Shown here in pieces: positions 27,592 to 36,235 of a stretch of 64,000 nucleotides of DNA; the stretch's first letter is position 1; the number at the start of each line of letters is the position of its first letter. The notes under the pieces are model-generated. The model saw only the letters and a program-made list of their open reading frames with translations. It was not told the origin of the DNA and made no database searches. The position numbers and the translations under genes are program-made. The stretch is from an uncultured Gemmataceae bacterium (GTDB lineage: Bacteria; Planctomycetota; Planctomycetia; Gemmatales; Gemmataceae), in assembly GCA_937923405.1 (NCBI GenBank), contig CALDUY010000005.1, positions 124,001 to 188,000 of the forward strand, written 5' to 3'.

Positions 27592-28863
27592 ATGACCACA
27601 CAGACAAGATGCCTGCGCGTTGGCATGGTGGGCGTGGGCATGATTTTTGAGGAAACCTACTGGCCGTTTTTCCGCAACGTGGCTCATCAGCCGTTGCACC
27701 ACCGAGCCACCGGCCCCGTCGAGGTCGAACTCCGCGCGCTGGCTAGTCGTACCGGACAACGCGCCAAGGTTTATGCCGAGCGATGTAGCGCGGTCAACTG
27801 TCACGGTCCCCAAGCGCTGGAGCAACTCCTGAAGCAGGATCTGGACGTGGTTTGCGTGGCGACCCCAGACGATCGCCATTTCGACGCTGCCCGGCTAGGG
27901 CTGCAGCACGGCAAGCACGTTTTGATTGAAAAACCCTCGGTGCTGGCATTGCAGCAACTCGACGAATTGTGCCGGTTGGCCGAGCAACAACAACGACTCT
28001 GTCGCGTGGTCTACCACAAACTTGCTGATCCCGACCATAAGAAACTTCGCACTCACGTCGCTGGGAGTGTTCTGTTTCACGTCAACAATGGTTACTGCTC
28101 TCTGTTAGAGCCAAAATCGATCTCCAAAGGACAATTTGCGGAATGGATCCACGGACGCAATCCGGGAACCTATGTCGCGGTGCATTATCTGAAGCTGATC
28201 GATTTCTGCCTGGCGGGGCCGATCCCCTGGTCGTTGGCTCGCGTGACCGCCACTGGGCAACGTGGCCTGGTCGGACCCAGTGACGGCCCTACCTGGGACA
28301 GCGTCCAGATGCAAGTGATCTACCGCTACGTCGATGGTCGTGAAGCCGCGTTCGATCTCCACACTAGTTGGGTGACCCCAGATAATTTCCCCGGTTACGT
28401 CGAGCAAGAGGTCCAGTTTCGCTTCGATAACGGCGTCTGGAACGCTCATCAACGAAAACGCGGGGTCGAGGTGACGATCGAGAACCGATCGCCTGGCGAG
28501 TTCAAGTACACTCCCAACCATCATTACAACGGTACGTTCCTCGAACCCTGGAATGTGACCAGTCAGCGCGGCTATGGCATCGAAATCATTCAGCGATTCT
28601 TCGAGGAGGTGGCCTACGTCGAATTCGGTGGGTCTGCAGAGAATCGTTCGCATCGCTTGCGAGAAATGCGTCAGCTAAGTTATGCCGATGCCTCGGCGGA
28701 TCGGAACGTGGTTGCTGCTGTGCAAGCGCTCGAAGCGATTCTAGGGCGGCATGCCGCAGGTCAACCGGGCTGCTTGGTGCAAGTCAACGATGACGTGGGC
28801 GGGCTTGTCCTGTACACTCCGGGGAAGGCCGGTCACGACATTCTTTATTCTGGCCGAGTATGA
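27592..28863 (+). CDS. Gfo/Idh/MocA family oxidoreductase (1)
   Basis: 423-aa NAD(P)-dependent oxidoreductase with N-terminal Rossmann fold (RVGMVGVGMIFEETYWPF), the cofactor-side VVCVATPDDRHFDAARLGL and LIEKPSVLAL, where the family's EKP motif carries the catalytic Lys. The C-terminal half is the usual mixed sheet. The ATG at 27592 is preferred over a GTG 15 codons upstream. It heads an apparent operon with an aminotransferase (18-nt gap) and a C45-like hydrolase. Oxidoreductase plus class-III aminotransferase is a common pairing for making an amino-sugar or amino-alcohol, but the substrate is unknown. Confidence 0.85.
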   Translation: MTTQTRCLRVGMVGVGMIFEETYWPFFRNVAHQPLHHRATGPVEVELRALASRTGQRAKVYAERCSAVNCHGPQALEQLLKQDLDVVCVATPDDRHFDAARLGLQHGKHVLIEKPSVLALQQLDELCRLAEQQQRLCRVVYHKLADPDHKKLRTHVAGSVLFHVNNGYCSLLEPKSISKGQFAEWIHGRNPGTYVAVHYLKLIDFCLAGPIPWSLARVTATGQRGLVGPSDGPTWDSVQMQVIYRYVDGREAAFDLHTSWVTPDNFPGYVEQEVQFRFDNGVWNAHQRKRGVEVTIENRSPGEFKYTPNHHYNGTFLEPWNVTSQRGYGIEIIQRFFEEVAYVEFGGSAENRSHRLREMRQLSYADASADRNVVAAVQALEAILGRHAAGQPGCLVQVNDDVGGLVLYTPGKAGHDILYSGRV

Positions 28864-28881
28864 CTGCTGAGTGACACCGCT

Positions 28882-30237
28882 ATGACACCTCCCCTACTCC
28901 ATCCGAGAGAACCGAAGTCGAACGCCACTCGCGAAAGTGCGGCTCAGTTCGAGCCACGCTCCTTGCGAACTTATACCCCAACGCAGGCCGTTATCGCTCG
29001 CAGTGCCGGCGTCTTTCACTGGACTCCGGAAGGCAAACGATTGTACGACTACACTTCCGGAGTGTTAGTAGCCAACCTCGGCCATAATCCGCGGTCGTGG
29101 ATGAAGCGATTCAACGACTACATGGGCTGGAGTCGAGCCGAAGATCACGGTGAGTTCTTTCAGGCCATGGCCATGACGACCTATAACGCCGTCACTCCGT
29201 TGGAGGTCGAAGCGTCACGGCGACTAGTGGAGGTGTTACAGGCACGTCCCGGCGGGACACGGCTGGAGCAAGTGATGTGGGCTGCGTCTGGGTCGGAGGC
29301 GATCCAAAAAGCGCTGTGGATGGCCCTGGCTCGCGATCGCACGCGTGACATGATCCTTGCCACGCGCTTTGGCTTTCATGGCAAGAAAGGTCTCGCCGGC
29401 GCAGTGACCGGCAGCGAACAGGACCGCGAACGCGATCCCCGAGTGCGGTTCATCAGTTTCCCCATGCAAGAATGCGCCGATGTCTCGCTCCGCAATCAAC
29501 CGTTCGACGTGAGTCGGTATCGCGACGAACTAGAAGCGTTGAAGCAGCAGTTCGGTCGTCGATTAGGGACGCTCATCACCGAGCCTTACCTTGGCGGTGG
29601 AGGGTCATATCACCCCCCTAAAGAATATCTGCATTGTCTGCAATCCTTCTGTCGAGACAACGATCTCGTTTTTATCCTCGACGAGGTGCAAGCAAACTTC
29701 GGACGTACCCGCGATCTGTTTGCTTTTGAAACCTATGGCTTGGAACCGGACCTCGTTGTTCTTGGAAAAGGCTTGGGCAATGGGGTTCCCGTTTCCGCCG
29801 CCGTGGGACGACGAGACCTGATGGCCTCGCTGGACTACGGCGAAGGCTCCGACACCTGGAGTGCTAACCCGTTGTGCTGCGCCAGCGTGCTAGCCACCCT
29901 CGACGAGTTTGCCTCGCGTGATGTGCTGGCCCATTCGCGAAAAATCTCAGCCAAGATCGAAGCAGGTTTAGTTCGCCTGAAGGAACTGCCGAGTGTGGTC
30001 CATGTTCGCGGCGAACGTGAAGGCATGGTCTGGGGAGTGGAGATGCGCGATGCCGAGACCGCGAATCAAACGGTACTGGCCTGCTATCATGCCGGGGTGC
30101 ATCTGTTGGGACCACTGGCCAAGAAGGTACTGCGCATCTCCCCTCCTCTAGTCATGACTGAGCAAGAAACCAGCGAGAGCCTGACTCTTCTCGAACAAGG
30201 ATTTCGACAAGCCATCGAGCAAGGAGGACATCGATGA
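28882..30237 (+). CDS. Class III PLP-dependent aminotransferase
   Basis: 451 aa. Class-III motifs: HWTPEGKRLYDYTSGVLVANLGH, SGSEAIQKALWMA, FHGKKGLAGAVTG, FILDEVQANFGRT and the PLP lysine in VVLGKGLGNGVPVSAAVG. These enzymes move an amino group from an amino acid or omega-amino compound to a ketone or aldehyde. The stop overlaps the next start (ATGA). The specific substrate cannot be read; the oxidoreductase upstream could make the carbonyl acceptor. Confidence 0.9.
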   Translation: MTPPLLHPREPKSNATRESAAQFEPRSLRTYTPTQAVIARSAGVFHWTPEGKRLYDYTSGVLVANLGHNPRSWMKRFNDYMGWSRAEDHGEFFQAMAMTTYNAVTPLEVEASRRLVEVLQARPGGTRLEQVMWAASGSEAIQKALWMALARDRTRDMILATRFGFHGKKGLAGAVTGSEQDRERDPRVRFISFPMQECADVSLRNQPFDVSRYRDELEALKQQFGRRLGTLITEPYLGGGGSYHPPKEYLHCLQSFCRDNDLVFILDEVQANFGRTRDLFAFETYGLEPDLVVLGKGLGNGVPVSAAVGRRDLMASLDYGEGSDTWSANPLCCASVLATLDEFASRDVLAHSRKISAKIEAGLVRLKELPSVVHVRGEREGMVWGVEMRDAETANQTVLACYHAGVHLLGPLAKKVLRISPPLVMTEQETSESLTLLEQGFRQAIEQGGHR

Positions 30238-31397
30238 CCGCCTGGTTGGCACTCGTGCTGATGCTACCCGCTCAGGAGACGAAGTCGTTTCGATTTCCCG
30301 AGGCAAAACTCGGGGCCCAAGCTGAGTTGAAGTATGTCGAGAACATTCCCCTGCTCCGGGTTGCCGGGACACCCCAGGAGATAGGCAGCGCGGTCGGCAC
30401 TTTAGCCTTGGCCCCTGCTGCCAAAGTTCTGACCTACCCGCGTGATCTTTTGAAGCATCGAAATGTAGATGTGATGTGGCCCTATTTCAAAGGTGCGGGC
30501 AAGTCGTTGTACAAGAACTTTCCGGTGTCTCGCTCCGAAGAGTTGGAGGCGATTGCCAAAGGGGCGAAAGCCGAGCGTGATCTAGTGATCTGTGGCAACA
30601 CTTTCTTCGACTTGAAGAAAGTGTTCGCCTGCTCGGCCATCTTGATTGGCAAGCCGTGCAGCTCCACTGGCGGAACGATGCTCGCTCGCAATCTGGATTA
30701 TCCCTCGTTGGGATACATCCATCAGTACACTCTGGTAACAATCTATCGCGGTAAGGACAAACTCGCCTTCGTCTCAGTCGGATTTCCCGGATTGGTTGGC
30801 GTTCTTTCTGGCATGAACGAGGCCGGACTTGCTCTAGGGGTGCTGGAGGTGTTTGACTCGAAGGATGGCATCCCCTTCGACAAAAAAGGCATTCCTTACG
30901 GTCTGTGTCTGCGGCAACTGCTGGAAGAGGCTCGCACGATTGACCAGGCTAAATCGATCCTGGAAAAGCTGCCGCGAACCACCACGATCAACATAGCCAT
31001 TGCTGATCGAGACGAAGTCGCCGTGCTGGAGGTTTCTCCAGCGCGAGTCGTCCGTCGAAATCCAGAGAAAGACATCTGCGTGACGACCAACCACTTCTGT
31101 ACCGTAGAGCAGAAGGCCGCCAAAACGGTCAACATCGATCGAACCTTCGAGCGGTTTGAACGGCTAGCGGAGACCCGCCACGCCAAGAAGTTGTTCACCC
31201 CCGACGATCTTCGCCAACAACTGGACGCGGTGAATCTGGGCAGCCTGACTTTGCAGACGATGGTCTTTGAGCCGGAACCGCTGAAGCTGCACCTAAGCTA
31301 TGGCAAGGTGCCCTCCTCGACCCTGCCCTTGCGAACTCTGGAACTGGCTCCCTATTTCGAGAAGTCGAACCCCGCTAACCAGAGCCAGTGCCGTTAG
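30234..31397 (+). CDS. C45/AAT-family Ntn hydrolase (acyltransferase-like)
   Basis: 387 aa. Resembles the acyl-CoA:6-aminopenicillanate acyltransferase/C45 peptidase family of N-terminal-nucleophile enzymes: LLRVAGTPQEIGSAVG, GNTFFDLKKVFACSAI, SSTGGTMLARNLDYP, GFPGLVGVLSGMNEAGLALG, and CVTTNHF. In the family autocleavage exposes a catalytic Cys; C133 in FACSA is the best candidate. An N-terminal signal-like segment (LALVLMLPA) suggests export. It is translationally coupled to the aminotransferase by ATGA. It might form or break an amide on the amine made by that enzyme. Repeat copy 3 begins 4 nt after the stop. Confidence 0.75.
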   Translation: MTAWLALVLMLPAQETKSFRFPEAKLGAQAELKYVENIPLLRVAGTPQEIGSAVGTLALAPAAKVLTYPRDLLKHRNVDVMWPYFKGAGKSLYKNFPVSRSEELEAIAKGAKAERDLVICGNTFFDLKKVFACSAILIGKPCSSTGGTMLARNLDYPSLGYIHQYTLVTIYRGKDKLAFVSVGFPGLVGVLSGMNEAGLALGVLEVFDSKDGIPFDKKGIPYGLCLRQLLEEARTIDQAKSILEKLPRTTTINIAIADRDEVAVLEVSPARVVRRNPEKDICVTTNHFCTVEQKAAKTVNIDRTFERFERLAETRHAKKLFTPDDLRQQLDAVNLGSLTLQTMVFEPEPLKLHLSYGKVPSSTLPLRTLELAPYFEKSNPANQSQCR

Positions 31398-31400
31398 TAT

Positions 31401-31552
31401 GCGTTACAAAATGGTGTAGCGGAGCGCCGGCTTTAGCCTGCGCCTACCGTTCGGATGGGCAGGTAGCCGCAGGCTTTCGTCTGCGAAAGCAAGTTTCCGC
31501 CTGCGAAAACGCTTCCTACTTCGTTGCCGCTACCCCATATGGAGAAGCGCTC
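31401..31552 (-). repeat. Dispersed palindromic intergenic repeat, copy 3 (inverted, expanded)
   Basis: Minus-strand copy of the 130-bp family, lengthened to about 152 bp by an extra segment (AAGCAAGTTTCCGCC type) next to a duplicated CTGCGAAA piece. Read on the minus strand it starts GAGCGCTTCTCC and ends near TTTTGTAACGC. It fills the whole space between two convergent stop codons (31397 plus, 31552 minus), touching the latter. Confidence 0.75.
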
Positions 31553-33099
31553 TAATCGTCCTGGACTGGAGCAATGCCCAGAATCTCGCTCCACTTCCCC
31601 TGAGGAACGCGGATTTCCCGCATGTAGCTGGGCCGATCGAGGTGGGTTCCGACGCAAAGATAAATGCGTTGTCGGCCCAGCTGGGTGGTGCCGGCAGTCA
31701 CGAGCCAGGGAGTTTTGCGACCGCGTTCCTCGGGAATTTTTACGACTTTCTGCACAAGATCGAGGAACTTCGCTTCACTGCTCATCCGCGGCCAGACAAG
31801 CACGCGCGGCGTGTCGTTTTCATAGACTGCACCGAGGCCGGGTTGAATGTAATCGAGCAGACTCTCGGCCATTTCGGGGAGAAGGTCGCCGACGTAGCTC
31901 GCCGCCGGGGCCATCACAACGAGCCGAAGTCGCCCCGGAAAATCGCGGACGGTAACCTGATGCTTGTGCGGTTCATTGACCGCGATGCCGATCTGCTCCA
32001 GATCCACTTCCAGTTTCTGAAGCGGATTTTGTGGCGTTGCTCGACTCCGGTTCTTCCGTCGCCGTTTGGAGCGAGTCAGGCGTCGATAGATCGAGCGAAC
32101 CCACAGCAGACCTAGCACCGCAACCACGAGCAGTACCAGTAGCCAACCACCATCATCGAGAAACTCACGCACAACAGGGGGCAGATGGTCCAGGTACGGT
32201 TCGACCTCCTCCTGCATCGGTTTGACAAGAGGATCAACTAACTCGTGAAATTTATCGATGAGTTCATGGCCCCACTGCACGATTTGTCCGCCACCTAGCC
32301 AGTTGTGACTGCTCAAAGCAGCGTTCAAGGTAGTCGGCTCAGCCTCGTCAGGATTTAACTGTCCGGGTGCTGCAAGAGGCGGTTGTGCCTGCTGAGGTTG
32401 CTGGCCCTGCGGAGCCTGAGACGAAGCCCTTCGCGCCTGGTTGCGATATTCTGTGGGCGAGCGCGGTATGGTTTGGCTAGTCGCCTTCGCCTGTTGCTCC
32501 TCGACCTTGGGTTTGGCAACAAACGTCGAAACAATGTTCGACATCGCAAAGCTAAGCACCATCGAGGCCAGAGCCGTAAGTGTCCACTGCACTGAAAGGA
32601 TGACGACGACTATACGCCAGTTCTCGCCTAGCCCAAGGATGTAGATGATCCCCGCCAGACAGACCGCGAACACGATCGGGAGGTAACGCAAAATCGGCAC
32701 CAACCCCATCGCCCGCCATTTCAGAGCCATTGGCTCCTTTAGCCAGTCGAAATATCCATATTCAGGCGGCAACATCAGATGGGTTATGTCCATAGTGCCG
32801 CGAACTAATCCGTAGCCTAGCAGGTCGAAGGTAAAGAAAGCGACGACGGCACCCAGCACAGTGACCATCAGGCCTTTGCGAAAACTAGGCAAGTCCGTCC
32901 CTGTGGCGTTACAGATTCCCTGCAATAGATAGGCCGCCACCAAGGCGAGAATGCCAAGTTCGAGGAAGAGCAGCCAGGACGGCACCTGAGCAAAGCTATT
33001 GGATGCGAAGAGGACCACAGATTGTACTCGTGATATAAGGTTGGTCGGAAGACTACGCGAGTCTGACAGTGATCCTATAACTGTGAGGAAAAGCTGCAA
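31552..33099 (-). CDS. Membrane protein of unknown function with five predicted helices
   Basis: 515 aa. Four transmembrane helices in the first 180 residues, a Pro/Gln-rich linker (about 200-245), a fifth helix (about 315-335), a basic stretch (SKRRRKNRSR) and a soluble C-terminal domain of about 160 residues (VRDFPGRLRLVVMAPAA, AVYENDTPRVLVWPRMSSE). No known family recognised. The TTG start at 33099 leaves only 9 nt before the divergent gene at 33109, so the real start may be further in, for example a GTG near 33013. The protein is probably real because the hydrophobic and soluble parts keep one frame throughout. Confidence 0.6.
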   Translation of the reverse strand: MQLFLTVIGSLSDSRSLPTNLISRVQSVVLFASNSFAQVPSWLLFLELGILALVAAYLLQGICNATGTDLPSFRKGLMVTVLGAVVAFFTFDLLGYGLVRGTMDITHLMLPPEYGYFDWLKEPMALKWRAMGLVPILRYLPIVFAVCLAGIIYILGLGENWRIVVVILSVQWTLTALASMVLSFAMSNIVSTFVAKPKVEEQQAKATSQTIPRSPTEYRNQARRASSQAPQGQQPQQAQPPLAAPGQLNPDEAEPTTLNAALSSHNWLGGGQIVQWGHELIDKFHELVDPLVKPMQEEVEPYLDHLPPVVREFLDDGGWLLVLLVVAVLGLLWVRSIYRRLTRSKRRRKNRSRATPQNPLQKLEVDLEQIGIAVNEPHKHQVTVRDFPGRLRLVVMAPAASYVGDLLPEMAESLLDYIQPGLGAVYENDTPRVLVWPRMSSEAKFLDLVQKVVKIPEERGRKTPWLVTAGTTQLGRQRIYLCVGTHLDRPSYMREIRVPQGKWSEILGIAPVQDD

Positions 33100-33108
33100 G
33101 GAGTCCCC

Positions 33109-33783
33109 ATGTCGCTAAACATTGATGATATTGCCTATTACATCTTGGGCGTGGGTGCCGCTCTGGTCCTCATCGCCTATGTGTGGTTCCTCATTCGCGC
33201 GTTCCGGACTGATCCCATCTGGGGCTGGTGCATGTTCGTCCCGCTCACCATCCTCCCCTTTTCGTTGTTTCGTCTGCGACAGGCACGCGGGCCGCTCGGT
33301 TTGCTGTTGCTGGGAGGCGTGGTGATCTCGTTCGCAATGGTCTATAGCAAACTCGAACAACGCTTCCGCACCTTTGGCGAGCGAGAACGCATCGTAGAAG
33401 GGGAACGACATATCACCCTTACTGGATGGGACAAGTCTGATTATTCGCTGCTTGTCGAGCGATCGGACGTAGTGGTGCTGCAAATGGCCAATCCCGACGT
33501 GACCAACGAAACCCTACAGTATTTGCAGGGGTTGGAGCAACTCCGTGAGTTGGATCTGGAAAATACTAGTATCACAGACGAGGGATTGGCAATCCTGGCC
33601 AAACTGCCGGCGTTGGAGTCGTTGCGCCTGTCGAATACCAAAATTACTGACGAAGGGTTCCGCAAGTACCTGCTCGAAAAAGAATCCTTGCTAAACCTCG
33701 ATTTGACCGGCACCAAGGGGGTTCTGTCAAAAACGCTACGGGAGTGGCGCAAACTCCGTGAAGGACGACGTTACGTAAACTAG
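33109..33783 (+). CDS. Membrane-anchored leucine-rich-repeat-like protein
   Basis: 224 aa. Three hydrophobic segments (about 10-30, 38-56 and 62-80) precede a cytoplasmic- or periplasmic-facing region with leucine-rich-repeat character (LREWRKLREG, LRELDLENTSITDEGLAIL, LESLRLSNTKITDEGFRKY, LLNLDLTGTKG). This 'L..L.L..T.ITDEGL' spacing is a common LRR style in planctomycetes. AAGGAG precedes the ATG. It follows a divergent gene and is followed 23 nt later by a lipase gene. Role unknown, presumably protein-protein contact. Confidence 0.65.
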   Translation: MSLNIDDIAYYILGVGAALVLIAYVWFLIRAFRTDPIWGWCMFVPLTILPFSLFRLRQARGPLGLLLLGGVVISFAMVYSKLEQRFRTFGERERIVEGERHITLTGWDKSDYSLLVERSDVVVLQMANPDVTNETLQYLQGLEQLRELDLENTSITDEGLAILAKLPALESLRLSNTKITDEGFRKYLLEKESLLNLDLTGTKGVLSKTLREWRKLREGRRYVN

Positions 33784-33806
33784 ATGTACCCACTAGGAGT
33801 AGTCAC

Positions 33807-34658
33807 ATGGCCTTAGAACTCATCGAAGACGCGTATGGTGATCCACGAAACGCGGTCTTTCTCGCCGTCGCCTCCGAATTGGCCTATATGAACGACGAGG
33901 GGGTCGGACCATTTCAGGAGCAACTCGGTCTGGAGGCCAAGCTTTTCAGTGTCGGCAATACGCAAGCCTGGGTGGGTACCAACGCCGATCATGTGGTGGT
34001 CGCCTTCCGCGGCACGGAGGCACCGACCAGCATCGAAGGATTAAAGGATTGGTTGCTCAGCGATGCGATGAATCTGCTCGTCTTGCCCGAGGGTCGACTC
34101 GGCACTGACTTCGCTGCCGCTGGAGTGAAGGCACGGTTTCATCTGGGCTTCATGAATGCCTTGGCTGACATCTGGGATCCCGTTCATGCCGCCGTCGATG
34201 CCGAGTTGAAAAAGGAAGAGCGGCCTCTGTGGATCACCGGGCACAGCCTTGGTGGAGCTTTGGCCATGCTGGCCGCTTGGGTGTTTAAGCGACGCTTCAT
34301 TAACGTTCATCAGATTTACACCTACGGTGCGCCGATGATCGGGAATGCCGTTGCTTCTGAAGCCTTCAACCAAGCGTTTCCGGGAAAAGTGTTTCGCTAT
34401 GTCAACATGACCGATCCGGTTCCAAAACTTCCAACAGTGTCTTTGGTTGCCAATGACTACGGCCACTGCGATCAAGAGATTGCTCTGGGAGACGAAACGA
34501 CCGCCTTCGACCTGGCCAAAGCGTTCGCAGGAAAATCCGTGGATGGCCTTCTAAATCTCACTCTCATCGCAGACATCTGGTCGAGCATCCAGGCTCGGGT
34601 CGCGGCTCATGGACTGGATCATTATCGTAGGTTGATTGAACAATTTCTGAAGAAGTGA
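33807..34658 (+). CDS. Class 3 lipase-like alpha/beta hydrolase
   Basis: 283 aa with the class 3 lipase signature: AFRGTEAPTS and the nucleophile elbow WITGHSLGGALAMLAAW (Ser about 142), then YTYGAPMIGN and a DPVPKLP Asp. The catalytic His is probably in the C-terminal GLDHYRR. No signal peptide is evident at the ATG at 33807, which suggests an intracellular enzyme. Substrate unknown. It lies downstream of the LRR-like gene on the same strand. Confidence 0.8.
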   Translation: MALELIEDAYGDPRNAVFLAVASELAYMNDEGVGPFQEQLGLEAKLFSVGNTQAWVGTNADHVVVAFRGTEAPTSIEGLKDWLLSDAMNLLVLPEGRLGTDFAAAGVKARFHLGFMNALADIWDPVHAAVDAELKKEERPLWITGHSLGGALAMLAAWVFKRRFINVHQIYTYGAPMIGNAVASEAFNQAFPGKVFRYVNMTDPVPKLPTVSLVANDYGHCDQEIALGDETTAFDLAKAFAGKSVDGLLNLTLIADIWSSIQARVAAHGLDHYRRLIEQFLKK

Positions 34659-34798
34659 ATTTCCCCTCTGGAGCGGTTTGTAAGGAAAAATCCGACCTGA
34701 CCTGCGTCCGTGTGCTAGATTTGCGCATCGGAAACGAACCTCGATAGATGCCGAAGCCGCCCCCCCCGGTTGTTCGGCATTGCTCCCCGGAGGAGAAC

Positions 34799-36235
34799 GT
34801 GAGAAAGCTCCTGGTAGCCAGTCAAAAGGGCGGCGTTGGGAAAACCACAACTTCCATTAATCTGGCCGCTGCCACGGCAATGGCCGGAGCGCGTGTGTTG
34901 TTGCTGGATGCCGATCCGCTTTCGAGTATTTCTGCATCTCTCAACCTGACCCAGCATCCCCAGCGACAATCCCTCCGCCAAGCAGGCGTCGATCTACCTG
35001 GTGTTTTGGTCAGTAACGTCATTCCCGGCATGGACGTTCTCAGTCCGTATGATGATGGCGGCTGCTCGGATGAGGAACTCGACCAGTTGCTCTCACTGTT
35101 TGGGACGTCGGCCTTTCAAGAGTGCTACGCCGCCCTAATTGTGGATACTCCTCCCTTTTTAGGAGCCAATCCCCATCAACTGCTCTCGACGTGCGACGAA
35201 TTCATCATCGTTATGCGAGCAGAACCAATGGCCTCACGAACGTTGCCGGCCTTTCTTGAACTGGTCCAGCGTTCGCGTGCCACTCATCCCATTCAGATGA
35301 AAGGGATTTTATTGACCCTTGCGGATGGGGAAGCACCAGGAGGCCGTTGGGAACGAGAAATGCGGGGCCGCTTCGGGAATCGTATTTTGCCCCATGCGAT
35401 CCCCTACGACGAGGCGATTGGCCAAGCGATTCTCTTCGGGCAGATCGTGGCTCATTCGCATCGAGAATCTCCCGTGGCTGCTGCCTATCATGGGCTAATC
35501 GAACACCTGAAACTCGCGGTAGACGCACGCGATACGATCGAACGAACCAGTGCGGCCTCCGCTTTGTTGTTGGCCTCGACTTCGTTGAAAAATAGCGCGG
35601 TAGCTCGTAAACCAGTTGATCGGGTAGCGTCGGCCAAGCCCGCCTCTCCAGCGGCAGCGCTGAGTAGCGCCGAAATTGCGATTCCCGCTGCAAGTCCACC
35701 CAAGCCGACCAAATCTGGTCCGCGACCCGTGGTGGAGACGCCGAAACCGCCTTCCTTTCCGGACATTGAGGAAGTCTTTCCTCCAGTTCGACGGACACGA
35801 ACCCCGGTGCAGGCGGTCCCGGTCGTGCCCGTGGCCGCTACCGTGCCGTCCGTCGCGCCTCCAGTGGCCATGCCGTCCGTCGCGCCTCCAGTGGCCATGC
35901 CGCCCGCACCAATGCCAGCGATGCCGCAAGAGACGATCCGTTCTCTCCCTGGCGGAATTGGCTTGATCGGGATCCCTTTGGCTATCATCGGTGGGGTTGT
36001 TCTCAGTCGGATCAACCTACCCGAGGGAGTTATTCCAGTGATCGTAGGCATCGCCGTCGCTGCCGCAGTTCTGCTTGTCATGCGAAACGTAGGCAGTAGT
36101 TCCGATGAAGAAGTGGTCTCCGAACAACCGCTACCGGTGCCGAACACGAACGGCAAGCCCACGGCAGATCGTCGCCTCAGCGGGCTAAATCGTCGCTTGC
36201 GGATGTCGGCACACAAGGAAATTCGAGGGAACTGA
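34799..36235 (+). CDS. ParA/MinD-like ATPase with C-terminal membrane anchor
   Basis: 478 aa. The deviant Walker A box LLVASQKGGVGKTTTSINLA (signature Lys kept) is near the N-terminus, with VLLLDADPLSS and LIVDTPPFLGAN further on. The C-terminal half is a long Pro/Ala-rich linker and two hydrophobic helices (about 385-435), so the ATPase is probably membrane-tethered. The GTG at 34799 has GGAGGAG directly upstream and places the Walker box at the usual position; an ATG at 34748 lacks a ribosome site. A perfect 27-bp tandem repeat (2 units) codes for PSVAPPVAM in the linker. No parB or minE is visible. The last 59 nt overlap the end of glpD. Confidence 0.75.
   Translation: MRKLLVASQKGGVGKTTTSINLAAATAMAGARVLLLDADPLSSISASLNLTQHPQRQSLRQAGVDLPGVLVSNVIPGMDVLSPYDDGGCSDEELDQLLSLFGTSAFQECYAALIVDTPPFLGANPHQLLSTCDEFIIVMRAEPMASRTLPAFLELVQRSRATHPIQMKGILLTLADGEAPGGRWEREMRGRFGNRILPHAIPYDEAIGQAILFGQIVAHSHRESPVAAAYHGLIEHLKLAVDARDTIERTSAASALLLASTSLKNSAVARKPVDRVASAKPASPAAALSSAEIAIPAASPPKPTKSGPRPVVETPKPPSFPDIEEVFPPVRRTRTPVQAVPVVPVAATVPSVAPPVAMPSVAPPVAMPPAPMPAMPQETIRSLPGGIGLIGIPLAIIGGVVLSRINLPEGVIPVIVGIAVAAAVLLVMRNVGSSSDEEVVSEQPLPVPNTNGKPTADRRLSGLNRRLRMSAHKEIRGN
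35846..35899 (+). repeat. Perfect 27-bp tandem duplication inside the ParA-like gene
   Basis: Two identical, in-frame 27-bp units (35846-35872, 35873-35899) encode PSVAPPVAM twice. The multiple of three keeps the frame; likely a slippage product in the disordered linker. Confidence 0.9.

Noticed and set aside
24714..31552. The palindromic repeats as a CRISPR array
   Set aside because: Copies are kilobases apart, in both orientations, with no regular spacers and no cas genes.
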